A program made the translations under genes and the position numbers. From Chrysomallon squamiferum (Eukaryota > Mollusca > Gastropoda > Neomphalida > Peltospiridae), in the NCBI GenBank assembly GCA_012295275.1, contig CM022665.1, positions 45,804,095 through 45,868,094 of the forward strand: a DNA stretch of 64,000 nucleotides, read 5' to 3'. The notes beneath the pieces are model-generated. The model was given only the letters and a program-made list of their open reading frames with translations, was not told where the DNA came from and made no database searches. Shown one piece after another: positions 1 through 13,634 of this stretch; positions within the stretch are counted from its first letter, which is position 1, and each line of letters starts with the position of its first letter.

Positions 1-507
1 ATGAAATCGAGCGTGGATCTAAAAGCGAGCTAAATTTAAAAGTAGTCAGTTTAAAGTAAATAATAATAATAAAAATAAAATATATATATATAAATGAAAA
101 TAGCCGGTTTTCAGAATATTTCAGATTTCTGTAAGCCGGATAAACGGTTCGGTAATAGTACTACTAATACTACTACTATTGCTATTACAGATACTACTAT
201 CTTTAAAACGTCTGTTGTTAGTACATTTTTTTATATTGTTAAAACTACTCTCGCTCCTGTTGTCGTCGTTGTTGTTGTTGTTGTTGTTGTTGTTATTAAA
301 GATATGTGCCTCAGCAATAATTTTCTTTGATAATTGACTTATATAGACTTTTATTAATGTTTAATTACAAATGTATATATATATATGTTTTAATTATTAT
401 TTGTTTGTTTGCTTTATTTTATTTTTATATTTATTTTGTTTACCTCTCTTTATTCTCTCTCCATCCATATATACATACATACATACATACATACATACAT
501 ACATACA

Positions 508-543
<36 letters not shown>

Positions 544-660
544 TTACACAAACATCAGTCCTTCAGCATATCTATGTAACAGAATTATCTAAAATTGACT
601 ATTTATGTAAACATGTTTTTTAATTTGGTTTGAAATAAAAGAATGAAAAACACGAAAAAA
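1..660. repeat. AT-rich flank with GTT and ACAT microsatellites
   Basis: No gene is recognisable. A GTT trinucleotide run occupies about 260-295 and an ACAT tetranucleotide run about 470-540. The open frames here only translate these repeats (poly-Val, Tyr-Ile-His-Thr), so I do not call them coding. Confidence 0.8.
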
Positions 661-1640
661 AGCAGCTCGGCTATTGGGATCAGATGTGTTGAAAATTATT
701 AACATAAAATTAAACAGGACAATGATATCAAAAATATCAGAAGTCTATAAAACACGGCGTAACGACGAACGAAGAGGTGTTCAGTTCCGAGATGTTATTC
801 TGACTTGAACTTCTCTGTGTATACAACACGTGTTCCAGGACTTGGCACTAAACCGACAAACCTGTAACAACGTTGTTTTATTCCCCTGCAAGTTTGAAAA
901 GGTAAACTGGCCACCGTGCCGACGTCGTTGCCGCATACCTGCTTGTTTGTTTGCGTTCTGTTTGGGAGTTCAGAATTCACGGCTTTCGGCGTTTTAAACC
1001 CGCCTTTTTTTTTTTTTTCTTTTTTTTTTTTTTTCCTCCCTACGCACCAGACTCTACGTTAAGCCTATTAACGCTCTACCCGATCTGTACGTCTGTTTAT
1101 GCACGTGCAGACGCCATGTATTTAAGCGAAGTTTTGTTTCCCCCCGCCTCTCGTCTGATCTCCCATATCGCCCTGTAACTCAAGCTGTGTGGGTTTTTTT
1201 CTCTCTCCAAAAACCGCTCGACAATGGAATATTTAATCAGCTGACGACCACGTGCACAGACGACACAGGTACACACGTTCCAGCGCCTCGTCCGAGCCAT
1301 CTGGAAAGAATGCCGTAAGAAGGATGTTAATTAAAAGACGCGAAGATTCATCATTCCGATGATTTGCGATCGTTTTTCCAGCTACAGTTTCACATATCCT
1401 GAAGAAGAGAAAAAAAACGCCTGTCAATTGAACTTTTAATAGCTCGGTAATTGCTTCAGGAAACGAAGAGCCACGGACGGTAACGATCAGGAGTCTATTA
1501 AATAAACACCGTGGCCTTGCTGTACGCGAAACGAACCTCAGACTGCACCCTGTACAACGAAAACCGAGACCGAGAGAGAAAAAAAACGCTGGCGAAATTT
1601 CTAATTCCTGCCTCTGCCATAACGTGATCACGCGCAAGCA
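661..1640. other. Unassigned stretch of more balanced composition
   Basis: This kilobase is visibly richer in G, C and CpG than its surroundings and lacks long simple repeats apart from a T tract at about 1,005-1,034. A minus-strand open frame of 134 codons (1,233-1,637) has no motif I recognise. It could be a promoter, an untranslated first exon or unique intergenic DNA; the sequence alone does not decide. Confidence 0.3.
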
Positions 1641-1940
1641 GCCCTGAATTTGGAGACATTTTTTTTTTTTTTTTTTTTTGTTTTTTTGTTTGGTGCTCTT
1701 CGATTTTGAGGTTTTTGTCTTATGCCATGCCTTATGTATGTAGTGAAATAAAACTATACAGATCTATTCATGTAGTTAAAATGACAAGACACTAAGTGTG
1801 ACAGAGACTTTAGATTAATTAAATATGTTAATTTATGGCGCCAGATATTCACAGAAAACGTTTAACGAGAATCGAGACTTTTTGTCGCTAGTAACAGACG
1901 CCAGAACGTACAATAAATCAAAAGCGAATTATTTTTATAT

Positions 1941-1980
<40 letters not shown>

Positions 1981-2457
1981 TCCATACACATTTTTTTAAA
2001 GAATTTAATTAAGTAAATTTTATGTGATAATTGTTCATCGTCAGTTAGTGTGATATATCTGAAAAAAAAATCTATAGAAATGTTAATTATAATACCTTTA
2101 TATACTACAGTGTACCTTAAGTATATTACACTCTCTAAACTGAAATATATTTAACAGGATCCTCTTTCGTCAGTGAGGTCATTGTGATATTTCCAGTTCC
2201 ACATAAGGCTCCAAAGCTGATTGATTAACGGGCTAAAAAAAATGCATTGTACTGTAAAAAAAAAAAAAAGAAAAAAAAAGGGGGAATTTCGGGAGCTGGT
2301 TTCCTCTCTGATATATGAGAATTATACAAAAACAGTATGAGGCATGTAATAACTATTAATATTAACCTCTACGTTGTTCATCAAACAATCTCATGCATTC
2401 ATACAAAAACCAGCTCATTCCGACAAATGCTCAAATGCTATTTATTTATCTTGTTTA

Positions 2458-2524
<67 letters not shown>

Positions 2525-2567
2525 GGTGGTGGTGGTCTTGTTGTTGTTTGGTTTTTTTTAATACGGG

Positions 2568-2600
<33 letters not shown>

Positions 2601-3073
2601 CTCTTATTGTAATGGCAAAAATGTAAATCTAACACAAAAAACCACTGATCCCCTTTGCTGTATTCAAGGTAGATTTATTATGAAACTGTCATAGAAAGGA
2701 AATACGCCGTGTCTGCGTGATTACGTTAGACTGGTTTCCTAAGCTTGATGTAACATGATGACGTTACTACCAGTCATGTTTTAAACAGAGTTGTCCTTCC
2801 TGCTGTTTGTTTATTCTCGACATTTTTAGATTTTTGTTTGTTTGTTTTTTTTTTTTTTTCTAATATTTTTATTTTATTTTTTTATTTTGTTTGTTTGTTA
2901 TGGTTTCGGTGTTTCTTTCGAATATTTTAATTATATATTTTGTGTCATCATTCTTTCTATTATCATTATTAATTTAATTAAAACAATTATTTTTATTTCC
3001 AGTTGTGGTTTGTACCGAACTAAGCAAAATACATATATAAATTAAGAGTCGGAACTCTAGCAACCGTTAAAAC

Positions 3074-3104
<31 letters not shown>

Positions 3105-3114
3105 GTTATTGTTA

Positions 3115-3167
<53 letters not shown>

Positions 3168-3560
3168 TTACTTTAGTAGTATTTTGTATTAAATTTAAGC
3201 TTTATTTATTCATTTGTTTATAAAATTATTTTTTTTTTTATTTATTCATTTGTTTGTTTGTTATTTTAAAATTTATTTAATTTTATTTATTTATTTTTTA
3301 TTTATTTATTTATTTTATTTTAAATTTATTTATTTTATTTATTTTATTAACTTTTATTTATTTAATTTATTTATTTATTTTTATTTAAAATTTATTTGTT
3401 TTATTTATTTTATTAACTTTTTTATATATATATATATTATTTATTTATTTATTTATTTATTTACTTTATTTACTTTTATTTATTTTATTAACCTTTTATA
3501 TATATATATATATATATATATTATTTATTTATTTATTTATTCTTCAGATATTACTTCAGT
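1641..3560. repeat. Simple-repeat block (poly-T, TTTA, ATT)
   Basis: Poly-T at about 1,661-1,690, TTTA at 1,943-1,981, ATT at 2,458-2,524 and 3,074-3,165, then a compound TTTA/TA block from about 3,195 to 3,545. Within that block a longer T/A-rich unit recurs about three times. No gene seen. Confidence 0.8.
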
Positions 3561-6440
3561 GAGACTTCTGCTATCTGACTGTTCTGCACGCTTGAACTCT
3601 ACAACAACAACGACACACGATTAAAAGATAAATCACCGCAAGAGTAAAAACGCAGTGTTCTCCCCTGAATGCGATCTGTTTACTCATACCACATATATAC
3701 TTGACATTCTATTCACCAGTCGACAAAAACATGTCTTCCACTTTCATTGTCCGGGGTTAATATCTGTATGTTCTTTTACAAAACACAGAGTTCTGTTACC
3801 ACAAAGACCAATGCGAAACCTCTGTGCGTAGTTTTATTTTTATTTCTTATACTTACTCAGTTCAGCCTGTTTCAGTCTATTAGACAAGAATAAACTAAAT
3901 CGACGGTATTCTTGCCTTGTTCTTTTCCTTTATTCATTTTCTTTTATTCATTTTCTATTCTCATTTTTAATTTTTTTTAAATGTCTTTTATTTCCCCCTG
4001 CACACACATAAACACAAACGGAACCCACTGAAGCATAAACTATAAGATTACATGGCCCCCCCAACCCACCCACCCAACTACACCTTTACACTTCTCACCC
4101 AGCTTTCTTTTTCATGTGCCGAGATTAGTTTAGCCTGTCAAGATTATGTGAAAAATGAAAACAGAAATAACCCTAGCGGAAAGACACGAGATCTAGCGGT
4201 CCCCCGTACACAGAGATTAATAACATCAAGTGGAGATGAACAAACACGCAAGTGAGTAAAGAGAGAAAAAGAAAAACGCGTGTAGCTTGGACCTGTTTAT
4301 TATCGGAGTAAGCCTATTGTCGTCTTTACGCGCGCGGCTGTTTGTTATATAGCGTAGATCGTGTTTTCATAGGAGACTCATACCGCGACAGAGTGTGTGT
4401 GTGTTTGTTTTAATTACCACGGTTTAAAAGAACGAAGCTGGTGTTTTTATACGTGTACGATGTGACGTCACGCGGAGTGTTTTAATCATTCAAATCTTCG
4501 AAAAAAAAAAAAATTCTATAACGGGTCAGACTGTATTTTAGTTAACTGTAATTAAGAAATTTGCAACACTGTGATTCCGTAACCTAATAACACAGATCTG
4601 TGAATACTAAATGTTTTTGGTTACATGAGGTAGACAACGAAGGAACAGTGATTTCATGATTTTTTGTTACAGGTTGTTGCCAGGTACTCTTTGATACGGA
4701 CACGTGGTTCGAATCCTGCCAGTGACTGTTGGGAATATTTTTAACTGTAGTGAGTAATTCTGAAATCACTGATATTTAGAAATAGCATTCAAAAAACGAC
4801 TTCCACCCTGGTTTATCAGTTAATAATGTAATCGCGTTCGTTTTAATGTAAATACCCGCCGCATATACTTGTCAAGCGAGTGTATAAATATAACCAGTCT
4901 GTAGAAGTCATGTCAATAAACCTCGATTTGCTGAAGCTGAGGCGAAATTGTGTCTGCTAGAAAAAACAACAGTTGTTTGTTTTCATTATTTCAGAAGTAG
5001 CAGTTACTTTATAAGTTTAATATAAATCGTATGTGCGAATGTATGTTTACTGTTGTGACGCAATTCTTTCACAACAAATGCAGTTATCTAATCATTTAAT
5101 TATTAGTTGTATGAGAAACAGGTTATAAAGGAAATCATTCCTACAAATTGCAGTTTTAGTACGTAATGATAAATGTTAACTGGAGAAATGACAATGTTTT
5201 TCTTAAAATGGTGCCTAAAAATGATTGTTTACCATTTCTGACGTAATCGTATTTCGACGAGAATAAGAACAACTGTATTTCCAAATCAACAATTACTATA
5301 GAAACCAGACGCATAAATTTTTTTTGCCTGCTGTTGTCAAGACAACCAAATGCATTCACTGATTCAGAAACAACAGGTTTGTTTTCGAAACTACAATTAC
5401 AGTTGGAATAATGACGAAATAACAAGAACTACCAATCAAAAGATGATATTAAAACAAAGGTGATTGGAGAATAATAAAAGTAATTGGAAATATCGGTATC
5501 GATACTAGAAACGAGCCCACAAATGTCGAAGAGCTGTTGAAATGTGATCACCAAAAAAAAAAAAAAAAAAAAAGACCACCACGAAGTAATGCCATAAACA
5601 ATTTACCGATACCAGATAAGCTGAACTGTTCGACTGCCGTATTTCTTTCACCGCGAAAATTAACGATTATTAATAATAATCGTTTCTAAAATTGTCCCAT
5701 TGTAGTCCCATGAGTATAGGTAGTTACTGCCGTAACAAGTGATGTGACTGTTTTTTAAAAACAAAAAAACTAAACCATACAAATTAATTTAAAAAAAAAA
5801 AAAAATTAAAAAAAAAAATTGTTGGTCCTATTATCTCTTCATAGATATTAAAAATAACAGTGTGTATTTGAAGAACTGTATTTTAAAATGGCAAGGATGT
5901 TGTAATTAAATGAAAATTTTAGTTTGTGAAAAAAAAAAAAAAAATTAAAATCGTGACGTAACATCACCTATACCTGTACGCTTTTGATGATATTTCCTTT
6001 ATCACGAAATTTCAAATACAGGAGTAAATTTAAAAAAAAAAAAAAAAAAAATTCAGTTATGGATCTGAGATTGACAGGTGTGTTACTGCGAGTATTCAAA
6101 AACCTTAACGTCTCTCAGAACGTAACAGGTTAAGAATCACATCTTAAAATTACATCTTAAAATTTTGAAGAAAATAACAGCGACCACTGTGAATACATCT
6201 GTAAATAAGAAATTCTAAATTATCCACAGTATCAGAACGTCAGAAGCAACACCTGTGCAAAATGACCACAGTCCCCGAGAACTTAGAGGTAGAGTTCTGA
6301 AAACCAGAGAAGGCCGTGGAAGCCAAAAAATCCAAAACAGCACAGATGAAGTGCACCAAGAACACTTCAAATTAATCAGGACCTAGTGCAGTTGATGCTG
6401 TGAAGTTCTGTTTTCTTTACCAAACATATCAAGTGTTTCT
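3561..6440. other. Intergenic, no gene recognised
   Basis: Mixed AT-rich sequence with several A tracts (for example 5,551-5,574, 5,793-5,818 and 6,031-6,050). A tRNA B-box-like word lies near 4,708-4,718, but no tRNA can be folded around it. No conserved protein is visible in any frame. Confidence 0.6.
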
Positions 6441-6449
6441 ATGACGCTA

Positions 6450-6690
6450 TAGTCTTGTGGACAGAGTACAGAGCCCACGAAAGTTATGTAAATCGCAGTG
6501 TCGAGGACTGATGTAACGTATGTGAAGTCCCGAACCACAGCTCTATGGACTAACATAAATTTACGAAGACCTAAAACACAGATGTTGGGAATGACATAAA
6601 GTATGTGGAGTCTTTGTAAATCAAAGCGCCTATGACTAAGATAAAGTGTAATTATAAAGTAAATGACAGTTGTATAGACTAAGTATAGAG
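6450..6690 (+). repeat. Decayed minisatellite, about 43-bp unit, five copies
   Basis: A unit beginning with a variant of TGGACTAACATAAAGTATGT recurs at roughly 40-47 bp spacing near 6,457, 6,508, 6,548, 6,589 and 6,635. The copies are strongly diverged, so the array is old. No coding potential is seen. Confidence 0.5.
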
Positions 6691-7245
6691 CAAACTACAT
6701 TCCAGTCGTACGTTTTTATACCTACGTATAACGCTGGAAGACGATATCAGTCTAGAAGAGGCATTCAAAGCAATAACCAGGTAAAAAAAAAAAAAAATCA
6801 ATTTCTTTTCTCATACATATTTGCGATTCAATAAGACAGTTATTTATGAATTTCTTTTTTTTCCTTTCTTTCTTTCTTTTTTTTTTTTTTTTTTTTTTTT
6901 ACCTCATGATTAACATTTGCCATTCCAAAGTAGATATTTGATATTTTATGTATTCGTTTTGTTAACAATTTTTTTTTTTTTTATTGCTTTATTACACAGC
7001 TGTATATGTTATCTATTTATTTAACTTCCTAACTTACTTCTTTATCGCATTTACATATATCTTTACTTGTGATAACATCGTGCAGTTTTTGTTCAGGGAT
7101 ATAGTGCAATAATTACAACATTTTACAAATTGTATATGCTATAATATACTATAATTTTATTAAATTATACCTCTTTTTATAATGTATTTGTTTCTTTTTC
7201 TTTTTTTGTTGTTGTTATTATTATTATTATTATTTATTTATTTTT

Positions 7246-7288
<43 letters not shown>

Positions 7289-7533
7289 CTTAGTTGCTTG
7301 TTTGCTTGTTTTGCTTTTGGTTATTTTTTATTGTTGTCGTTGATTAATTTTATTATTTTATTTTATTTTTATTGTTTGTTTTGTCATTATTCTTTTGTTT
7401 CTTTTTTTTTTTTTTATAATTATTTCAAATTATTTATTTACTTGTTATTTCGTTTGTTTATCGCTGTTATTTCAGTAACTATTTTCTTCTATTCTACAAC
7501 ATTTTTCGGGATTATTTTCCGGGATTATTTTTT

Positions 7534-7578
<45 letters not shown>

Positions 7579-9000
7579 CTGGATAACGAAGCAGGCAGAT
7601 ACATGCAGACAGAGATACAGACAGGCGGACCAAACCAGTGAGTCTCTGACACCCAGATATTCATATCTTAGATCTAATCGGGTGTGGGTGTGCCATTGTT
7701 CAACCTGCAATCGCGTTCTGTTTAAATCAAAAGAACAATTTCGCCTGACAGATGCCAGTCTATTTGCTTTACGGTCCGCTTCGCAAAAATCACTGATAAA
7801 ACCACTCACATACTCTGGGACTGTATCGCTGTCGAAGTTTCTCTTTTGTCACTATTATCGATGACTAATCACGTGACTAATACGACACGTCAAAAACTCT
7901 TTTAATCAGATCGTCTACCGCCGATCGAAGCAGCCGACACGCCATGTTGCTAATGATCTATATCCGGTGAACCGGATACTTCAGAAGAAAAAGAAAAAAG
8001 CATTTCATACGTCTGATATTATGGAGCTGTGAAAAGCAAACGAAGAATATGCCGAACAATAATAAAAAGCTTGCGTTAATATTTCTTAGCACAAGTAAAC
8101 AATGTTGCCATGGTGATTAATGGTAGAATTCAATGAATCTGTTGAAAAAGAAGTTAATATCGATAGTTAGGTGATGAACGATGTAACGATCTAGCTGAGT
8201 TATTTTTTATTTATTTATTTACTTTTTCTTTCCTACTTAATCCATGTATATCAGCTGGAACACAAATAACGATTTTTTCATTAAAAGAATTTAATAGAGA
8301 AATTTTACACATAACATACTTTAATTTCAGTTTATCCTGAAACGTTCAACATGCAGGTAACTAACGTAAATAAAAAGACAATAATAAATAAATAAACAAA
8401 ATACTAAAAGCTCTAAAATGTTGACGTTATCAATATCAGTATAAGAAATGTAAGATCTACTTTATCGGAATAGTGACGTCATTTTTCTACACGTCTGGTC
8501 AAAAGGAATGCAACAAATAAAGAACAAAAAATTAAAAATGTGAATCCTGAACCATCAGACTGAAATCAGTTGGAGTAAAATATTTACACTGTATGGGACT
8601 CTTCGTAAAAGTTTTATCAAGAATAATGAACTGAAACTTAGGATTACACATAAACTATTATTGAAAAACGTGGATGGATACACAAATGGACGAAATTAGG
8701 GATAGATGGATTTACTGACTAGTGGAAGAATGAGTGTAAGTAGACTGGGGATTTACAGATAGAAAGTTAAACAGATGGACAGACAGTCAGACAGACACTC
8801 AAACTTTTTTTTTTTAATTTTAATTTTTTTTTTTAATTTATTTATTTTAATTTATTTATTTATTTATTTATTTTTTTATTTTTTATTTTATTTATTTATT
8901 TTTTTTTTTTTTTTTTTTTTTTGATTATCAAATATGCTTTTCTATTTCAAAGAAATGTTTTCCTTCATTTTTTCCCACTTCATAAAAAAACATACAGAAA

Positions 9001-9005
<5 letters not shown>
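6691..9005. other. Intergenic with TTAG and poly-T repeats
   Basis: A TTAG tetranucleotide run spans about 7,247-7,289 and a long T tract about 7,535-7,574. The stretch 7,575-8,000 has more balanced composition but no recognisable exon. TTTA and T tracts fill 8,800-8,922. Overlapping open frames are Phe/Leu/Tyr-rich products of the repeats. Confidence 0.6.

Positions 9006-9094
<89 letters not shown>
9006..9094 (+). repeat. CT dinucleotide microsatellite
   Basis: About 44 uninterrupted CT units. The Leu-Ser open frames over it are low-complexity translations. Confidence 0.95.
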
Positions 9095-9097
<3 letters not shown>

Positions 9098-9199
9098 TAC
9101 ACTCATACATATAATAGACTATATTCAACAATTCTATTTTTTTTTCCTGAAACCATTTAACTTTTCTTTTTTCCTCTCTCTACATGTATGAGCATGTTT

Positions 9200-11985
9200 G
9201 TGACAGTCCCTTTGTCTTGATACCCTGCAGTTTAGACTATATTTTAACCAAATCCTCGTACACGCCGCTACATGAAAAAAAAAAAAAATAATAATCTATT
9301 CTACTACACATAATACAATCATAGAGTCGACTCTCTCTCTATTTCCAGTCAAACAGAAACGCGGCCAACTAGCAACAATACAGCCCATGTGACACTTAAT
9401 ACTCCAGCTATTTGAATTTCAAATTATATGAAGTGAAGTTCCTGTGAAAGTCGCAAACAGTGTTTAATGAGATAAATAATGCATACATATATATATATTT
9501 TTTAATAATCTACAGTTCAAGTCGGTGTAAGAAAAAAAGGCAGATCGTGACTGAACATGGTAATAACGTTTACAGTTTGAATAAAACATTTAATGTTTTT
9601 AGTGCAAGTTACTTTCTTTTGACAGGGTCTCGAATAGAATCGATTATATCCTGTTTTCTCGACGACAGTTAAGGCAGGAATTAGGTTTCAAATAAACGAG
9701 AGGAGCTACAGATTTAGGCCTCGCAGTATGAAAGGGTCAGTCCGGAATTCCAGTTCAGAAAAACCGCCAAAACAACACCAATTTGCGCTTGATTCGGTAT
9801 TCTCGAAATTTCAAGTTCATGGACTCGAAATTTTAGTTGATATGTTACAATACTGTATTATCCGTTATCAACAATATACCAGTTTGTCGTATCTTATCAT
9901 ATCAGGAAGGAAGCTCTCGAAATTTCAGTTGAATTGTTTCACAGTATTTTTCTTTGTTAGACGGAGCCTTTCAGTTTGTCATAGGTTAAGGCCTTGATAT
10001 GGCTTTTATACGTATATGTATTTGTGTTCGAGTATCTGTGCATGTGTGTTTATACATACATACATACATACATACATACATACATACATACATACATACA
10101 TACATACATACATAGTACATATATATGTGTGCGTGTCAGTTTATCATTGTTCAAAATAACACTGTCGAAAAGTATCTATTTATTCATTCATTCATTTTTA
10201 GAATTGAATTTAAAGCATATGTATACAGATTAGAACCGCAGTCTTACAAATAAACGCACAGACCAAACCACAAGAAAGCCCAATAAAGATGTGCACGTAT
10301 TATATGTTAACATAAAAAAAGTACTATCTAAACAAAATATGTAAACTGTTTTTAATGGTGTCAATTATGAAAATTATGGGAATACTGGAGAACAATAAGA
10401 TATCACTGAGTGTCTTTTTCTTTATTATTTTTTAATTTTGTTTTGTTACGTTTTGTCTGTTTATTATTATTATTATTTTTATTATTTTGTTGTTGTTTAC
10501 ATTGTTGTTATTTTAATAGCTTTTGAAAGGTTTTTTTTTTTTCTGTTTTGTTTTTCCCTCCCCCCCTCCACACATTTCGATATCAATTTTGAAAACGACA
10601 CAGCTATAAATTACTTTCGAAAGAAAGATTTTAATTCCCACATTTATCACCAAGACTGACAAAAAAAATATAATATACAGTCTGTGTTTTATTTCACTTT
10701 TGTTACAAACAAAAACAACAGATAGGTGAACAAGACATTTGTTAACATTTAGTACGCTGATAATCGAACAAGACGTTTTACACATCAGCAGAAAAATAAA
10801 CAGATCACTGTATCTCAATCACACTATAGACTGCTTGGGTAAGTGCATTTTTTGAGAATTATATCGTCCATTCTTGCTTTTTTTTTTTTTTTTTTTTTTT
10901 GTTTGCCATAAATGAATCTCGGTAAAATGTAATCTAATTTTTCTGGATTATATTGTCAACGAAAAAACTGGGCAAAATGTAACTAACTTTTCTCGATAAT
11001 ATTGTTAAGGAAAACTGCGTAAAATATATGTAACTGAAGAGATTAAACAGATTAAAACTTAAGTAAGTCCTTGACATATCTGTTTTTAAAAATGTACTCT
11101 GCGAGGTTGTATTGTATCAGGTATCATGTATATAACAGTTGTATATCACTTGCTTATTTATTTAGCTGTTATGTTCTTAAATAAAGCGCTTTTCCTTTCA
11201 CTGGGTCAAGTGTCTGTCGAGATGTTTTATTATCATACGTTTACATTGCTGTTATGTTTTTTTGCAATAATGCCTCAGCTTTTCGCTCTATCAGACAGCG
11301 AATACTATTTACATATTTATTTTGCTATTATATTCTTTACAACAATTACACTTTTCATTTTGTTAAATGGAATCCTTAGATATGTACGCCTACGTGTGTG
11401 CGTGTTTAGTAGCTATACTCTTAACATAATAAGCAACTCATAATTATAATGGGGAAAGTATCTACAGAAAATGGGAATAAATACATGTTGTTGTTGTTTT
11501 TTCTCATGTACTTATTTACTTTACTATTTCTAACCTTTTTGTTTTCTTTGTTGATTCTGCTGATTTAGACAGCTTTTTAAATTTCTTAATAATAAAAAAA
11601 TAAATAAATAAATTTAAAAACAAAAACAAAATGTTTCAGTAAGGCGTCTTATTCATTTACTTATTGTTCATTTCTGAAAAACACAAAATCATACGATAAA
11701 TATTCATTTCGACCATAAAAATGTTCTGTGATAAACATTCATGTAAACTTTGAATAACAGATACACCGTAAGTTTTAGTCTGAACAGAAGATTCTGAATA
11801 ACTCGATTTTGTTTTGTTTCTGTTGGAAAGCGGATATACCTAATCATTTTTTTATTATTATTATTGTCGTTGTTATTGTTGTTGTTGTTGTTTAAATTTG
11901 ATTTCTTCTTATATGCTTAAACATGTTGGTTTTTTTTGGGGGGGGGTGTTGTTTTTTTAATAATTTATAACGTTAGTTATAAATA
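9200..11985. other. Intergenic upstream of the small gene
   Basis: An ACAT microsatellite spans about 10,053-10,114 and there are scattered ATT and T tracts. A 105-codon hydrophobic open frame at 11,126-11,443 looks like an AT-rich chance frame. A noncoding first exon of the downstream gene probably lies somewhere here, because that gene's exon begins at a good 3' splice site, but I cannot place it. Confidence 0.55.
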
Positions 11986-12070
11986 TTGTTTTCACTTGCA
12001 GGAAGTGTAGATAACTCTTCACAAAAATTGGTTTCATTTACCCTGTTGAAGCAGAACGTACTAGCTCAAA

Positions 12071-12900
12071 ATGGAGGACTCGCACCACGCGAAGAGGCCA
12101 GTGAAACTGGACTACAGTCACACGTACAAAGGAAACGAAGAACTGGACGACATTCTGGAGGCAGAGCTGGACAACATACACCACGCATGGAACAAAGTGG
12201 AGAGGAGCAAGATGCAGGAGATCGAGGAGGCGAAAAGGAGGCGGAGATGATTCAGACGCTGAAAGAGATCGTCAACACGAAATCCGTGGACGCCGTCGAC
12301 CTGTACGACAGCTCTTCAAAACACGCCGGCGGCATGTCGGCAGAAAACGACCATGTGACGCGGGAGGTGAGCAAAACTCTGAAGCGCATTCAACGAGAGC
12401 GAGACAAATACAGCGCGAAAAACTTCTTCAACGGAACGATTCCGCGGCTCAGACGATCATCCGGGTTTCTCAGCAAAACGCAGGACTCGGGCGACACCCA
12501 AACGCCGCCGCCGCCACGTCGCGCCGCTTCTGCCATGGTAATTTCCTCCTCCGCACCGACGGAAACAGAAAAGTCGTTTCGCCGCAGAAGCCAGAACCGT
12601 CGTCCTTCCTTTTCGCAGGTGCTGGACTCTCGCCCGATGACCGTTCCGGCGAGAGCTCGTCCCGAGACGCCTGTCCGAGCTCGTTCTGCTGGTCTGGCCA
12701 GGTCCAGGAGACAGCTGCAGGAGATGAGCGAACTGGATCAGTTCTTTTCGCGTCCTCCGGTCGTCACGCCGCTGGAAATGAGGCAACAGCTTCTGCAGTC
12801 CCTGAAGGAACAGAATATACAGCTTCAGGAGAGGGTGAACTCGTTTGTTGAAGACCTTATAAGTTTTAACAAGAGGCAGAAACAGCCAAAATACGGATAA
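12071..12900 (+). CDS. Unrecognised 276-residue charged protein; reading frame broken by one base
   Basis: I do not recognise this family. The exon opens just after a 3' splice site (TTTTCACTTGCAG, ending 12,001). An in-frame TAG at 12,062 and a strong start context (CAAAATGG) fix the ATG at 12,071. As written, the frame stops at TGA 12,248-12,250 after 59 codons. The frame one base over continues without a stop to TAA 12,898-12,900, starting with MIQTLKEIV. Supplying one base near 12,240-12,246 gives a continuous 276-residue product. Residues about 20-75 look like a charged coiled coil, about 130-215 are rich in Arg, Ser and Pro (including PPPPRR), and about 235-270 form a Glu/Gln-rich helix. 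There is no signal peptide or membrane segment. GC and codon use are far above the flanks, which supports a real gene. Function is unknown; a cytoskeletal or scaffold role would be a guess. Confidence 0.75.
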
Positions 12901-13563
12901 TATGTGTATATGTTAAAATTTTTACAGTACTTTTCAGGAAAGCAAAGATCGGCATTTTGACAGTTCATCCATTGAAGTGATGGATTTATTTATTTCTAAG
13001 GAGATATGCTGGCCTTGTGGCAAAACAAAAAGGATTGTTATATACGACGTTTCATAATAAAATGACAATAAACATTTACCATAAAAAATATATATATATT
13101 GCCATCATCATCGTCATCATCAACATCATTATTAGTATCATCATCGTTATTATCGTGCATTAAACAATAACAATACAATATTAATATAATCGACTATTTT
13201 ATTATTTTTAATATTCACGGCAGCACCAAGAAAATCAATTTTAAAAAAAACGGATAGTAATGAAAACATCAAATATTATTATTTGTTTGTGGATGTCCCT
13301 GAACTGAAAATAATTGACACCCAAACCTTCCTTTATAGTGACAATTTAATACAATTATTTCAAAATAATTAATGTCCAAAATGACATGCATAAATACAAG
13401 AATGTACAGAGTATTTCATAATCAAGATCTAAAATAAAGTTTCCTCATCCTATTGTGTTATTAACAGTTACTAGGTACAAAATAATTATGTTCTGTGGAT
13501 TTTGTTTGAACTTATTATTTTTTTTTGTATTTTTATTTTATTTTTGTTTTTATATTATTTTAT

Positions 13564-13634
<71 letters not shown>

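Noticed and set aside
1233-1637. 134-codon minus-strand frame
   Set aside because: No recognisable domain, no convincing splice or promoter context, and two similar-length chance frames overlap nearby. Kept only as unassigned sequence.
4660-4730. tRNA or tRNA-derived SINE suggested by GGTTCGAATCC near 4,708
   Set aside because: The B-box word is good, but the T stem does not pair, no A box fits at the right distance and no acceptor stem can be drawn.
7247-7289. TTAG run as telomere-like repeat
   Set aside because: It is a short four-base microsatellite in an interior position, not the TTAGG or TTAGGG telomere unit.
12225-12250. Programmed -1 frameshift in the small gene
   Set aside because: There is no canonical X-XXY-YYZ heptamer at the join and no clear downstream pseudoknot. 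Several similar one-base breaks in neighbouring genes make an assembly indel more likely.
11986-12250. Start of the small protein at the in-frame Met at 11,986
   Set aside because: That Met lies upstream of a good 3' splice site. The early residues look random, whereas the frame from 12,071 has a strong start context and a charged helical sequence.
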